Shown here: in pieces, positions 37,348-37,651 of the stretch
How positions within the stretch are numbered: the first letter of the stretch is position 1
Layout of the letters: every line of letters starts with the position of its first letter
Source: Mycolicibacterium chubuense
GTDB lineage: Bacteria > Actinomycetota > Actinomycetes > Mycobacteriales > Mycobacteriaceae
Length of the DNA stretch: 37,651 nt
Assembly: GCF_001044255.1 (NCBI RefSeq)
Contig: NZ_JYNX01000034.1
Span: 28,103-65,753 of the forward strand
Direction of reading: 5' to 3'
Notes under the pieces: generated by a model
What the model was told of the DNA's origin: nothing
What the model saw: the letters and a program-made list of their open reading frames with translations, nothing else
Databases searched by the model: none
Made by a program: the position numbers and the translations under genes

Positions 37348-37651
37348 TCAGGACGGCTGCCCGTGCAGGTTCTTCGCCGTAGGCGATGTGGCCACCGCCC
37401 CCGGATCCGGATAGGTGCCCAGCACGCGATCGGCGGTGCCCGCGCTGGTGACGGTGAACCAGTAGTGCTCGTTCTTGAAGTGGTGCTGGCGATGGTTGTG
37501 CCAAATCGCCCGATAGAAAGCTGATTTGGGCTTGTAGTCGCTGTGCACCAGGTAGTGGCACCACTCGTAGCCCAGGCCCAGCAGCGCCAAGGCGGTCAGG
37601 AACGTCATGCCCAGTGGTGCGCGGGGGAAGGCGAGCAGCGCGACGGCGACC
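37348..37651 (-). CDS. Sterol desaturase / fatty-acid hydroxylase family protein (3' part; continues past right edge)
   Basis: The last 100 codons are visible. A membrane segment (MTFLTALALLGLGYEWCHYL) leads to iron-ligand His clusters HYLVHSDY (HxxxH) and HNHRQHHFKNEHYWFTVTS (HxxHH). These match the diiron hydroxylase/desaturase superfamily. The reading frame stays open to the last base of the window, so the start lies outside. Substrate unknown. Confidence 0.85.
   Translation of the reverse strand, partial: VAVALLAFPRAPLGMTFLTALALLGLGYEWCHYLVHSDYKPKSAFYRAIWHNHRQHHFKNEHYWFTVTSAGTADRVLGTYPDPGAVATSPTAKNLHGQPS

Overview
The window is high-GC actinobacterial chromosome, almost certainly from a Mycolicibacterium or other rapidly growing Mycobacterium. 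The basis is a MurA with Asp in place of the catalytic Cys, an ATP synthase with the mycobacterial hallmarks (b-delta fusion, alpha C-terminal extension, gamma loop insertion), and the gene order sua5-wecA-atp and argS-lysA-hom-thrC-thrB-rho-rpmE-prfA-prmC. The species cannot be fixed from sequence reading alone.

Layout. 1-1813: the 5' part of murA (minus), divergent from a PduO-type cobalamin adenosyltransferase (plus), then a DUF2550 membrane protein. 1825-9787: the complete ATP synthase cluster on the minus strand (order of transcription atpI-like, atpB, atpE, atpF, atpH, atpA, atpG, atpD, atpC). 10059-14186: a minus-strand translation and cell-wall block (rpmE, prfA, prmC, sua5, wecA). 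14320-17751: an accessory insert between rpmE and rho, with a FadD1-like acyl-CoA synthetase divergent from a TetR regulator, and a mycothiol-dependent DinB/MPI-like enzyme divergent from a MarR regulator around a perfect 17-bp palindrome. 17754-26492: rho (with a large disordered, repeat-containing N-terminal region) and the aspartate-family pathway argS-lysA-hom-thrC-thrB, largely coupled by 4-nt GTGA overlaps. A tRNA-Arg(CCG) at 26593-26665 marks the edge of the conserved block.

26749-32244 is the most unusual part. It is a minus-strand run of exported or export-linked proteins with no obvious housekeeping role: a 79-aa Cys-containing secreted protein, a 178-aa secreted protein, a 342-aa secreted protein whose Shine-Dalgarno lies in an 11-bp hairpin, then a 257-aa Ala/Asp/Thr-rich, Cys-free, internally duplicated protein with a RiPP-leader-like N-terminus. 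Only 41 bp after that follows an 832-aa M50 zinc metalloprotease with an N-terminal PqqD/RRE-like domain and a large exported C-terminal part carrying two CxxC motifs. The 257-aa/832-aa pair looks like a substrate with its own recognition-and-cleavage (or export) protease. It has its own promoter and two tandem palindromes in the leader. No radical SAM, YcaO, lanthionine or ABC-transporter gene lies nearby, so it does not match a standard RiPP cluster. This is the best candidate for an undescribed system here.

32421-37651: a pair of acyl-CoA dehydrogenases (probably one alpha2beta2 enzyme) behind a palindromic operator, a potassium-channel-like protein with the pore between two RCK/TrkA domains, an F420-type luciferase-like oxidoreductase, and the 3' part of a sterol desaturase/fatty-acid hydroxylase-family gene that runs off the right edge.

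Several genes (murA, the adenosyltransferase, argS, the RCK channel) have a SigA-like -10 hexamer 6-8 nt before the start codon and no Shine-Dalgarno, which suggests leaderless mRNAs, a common feature of mycobacteria.
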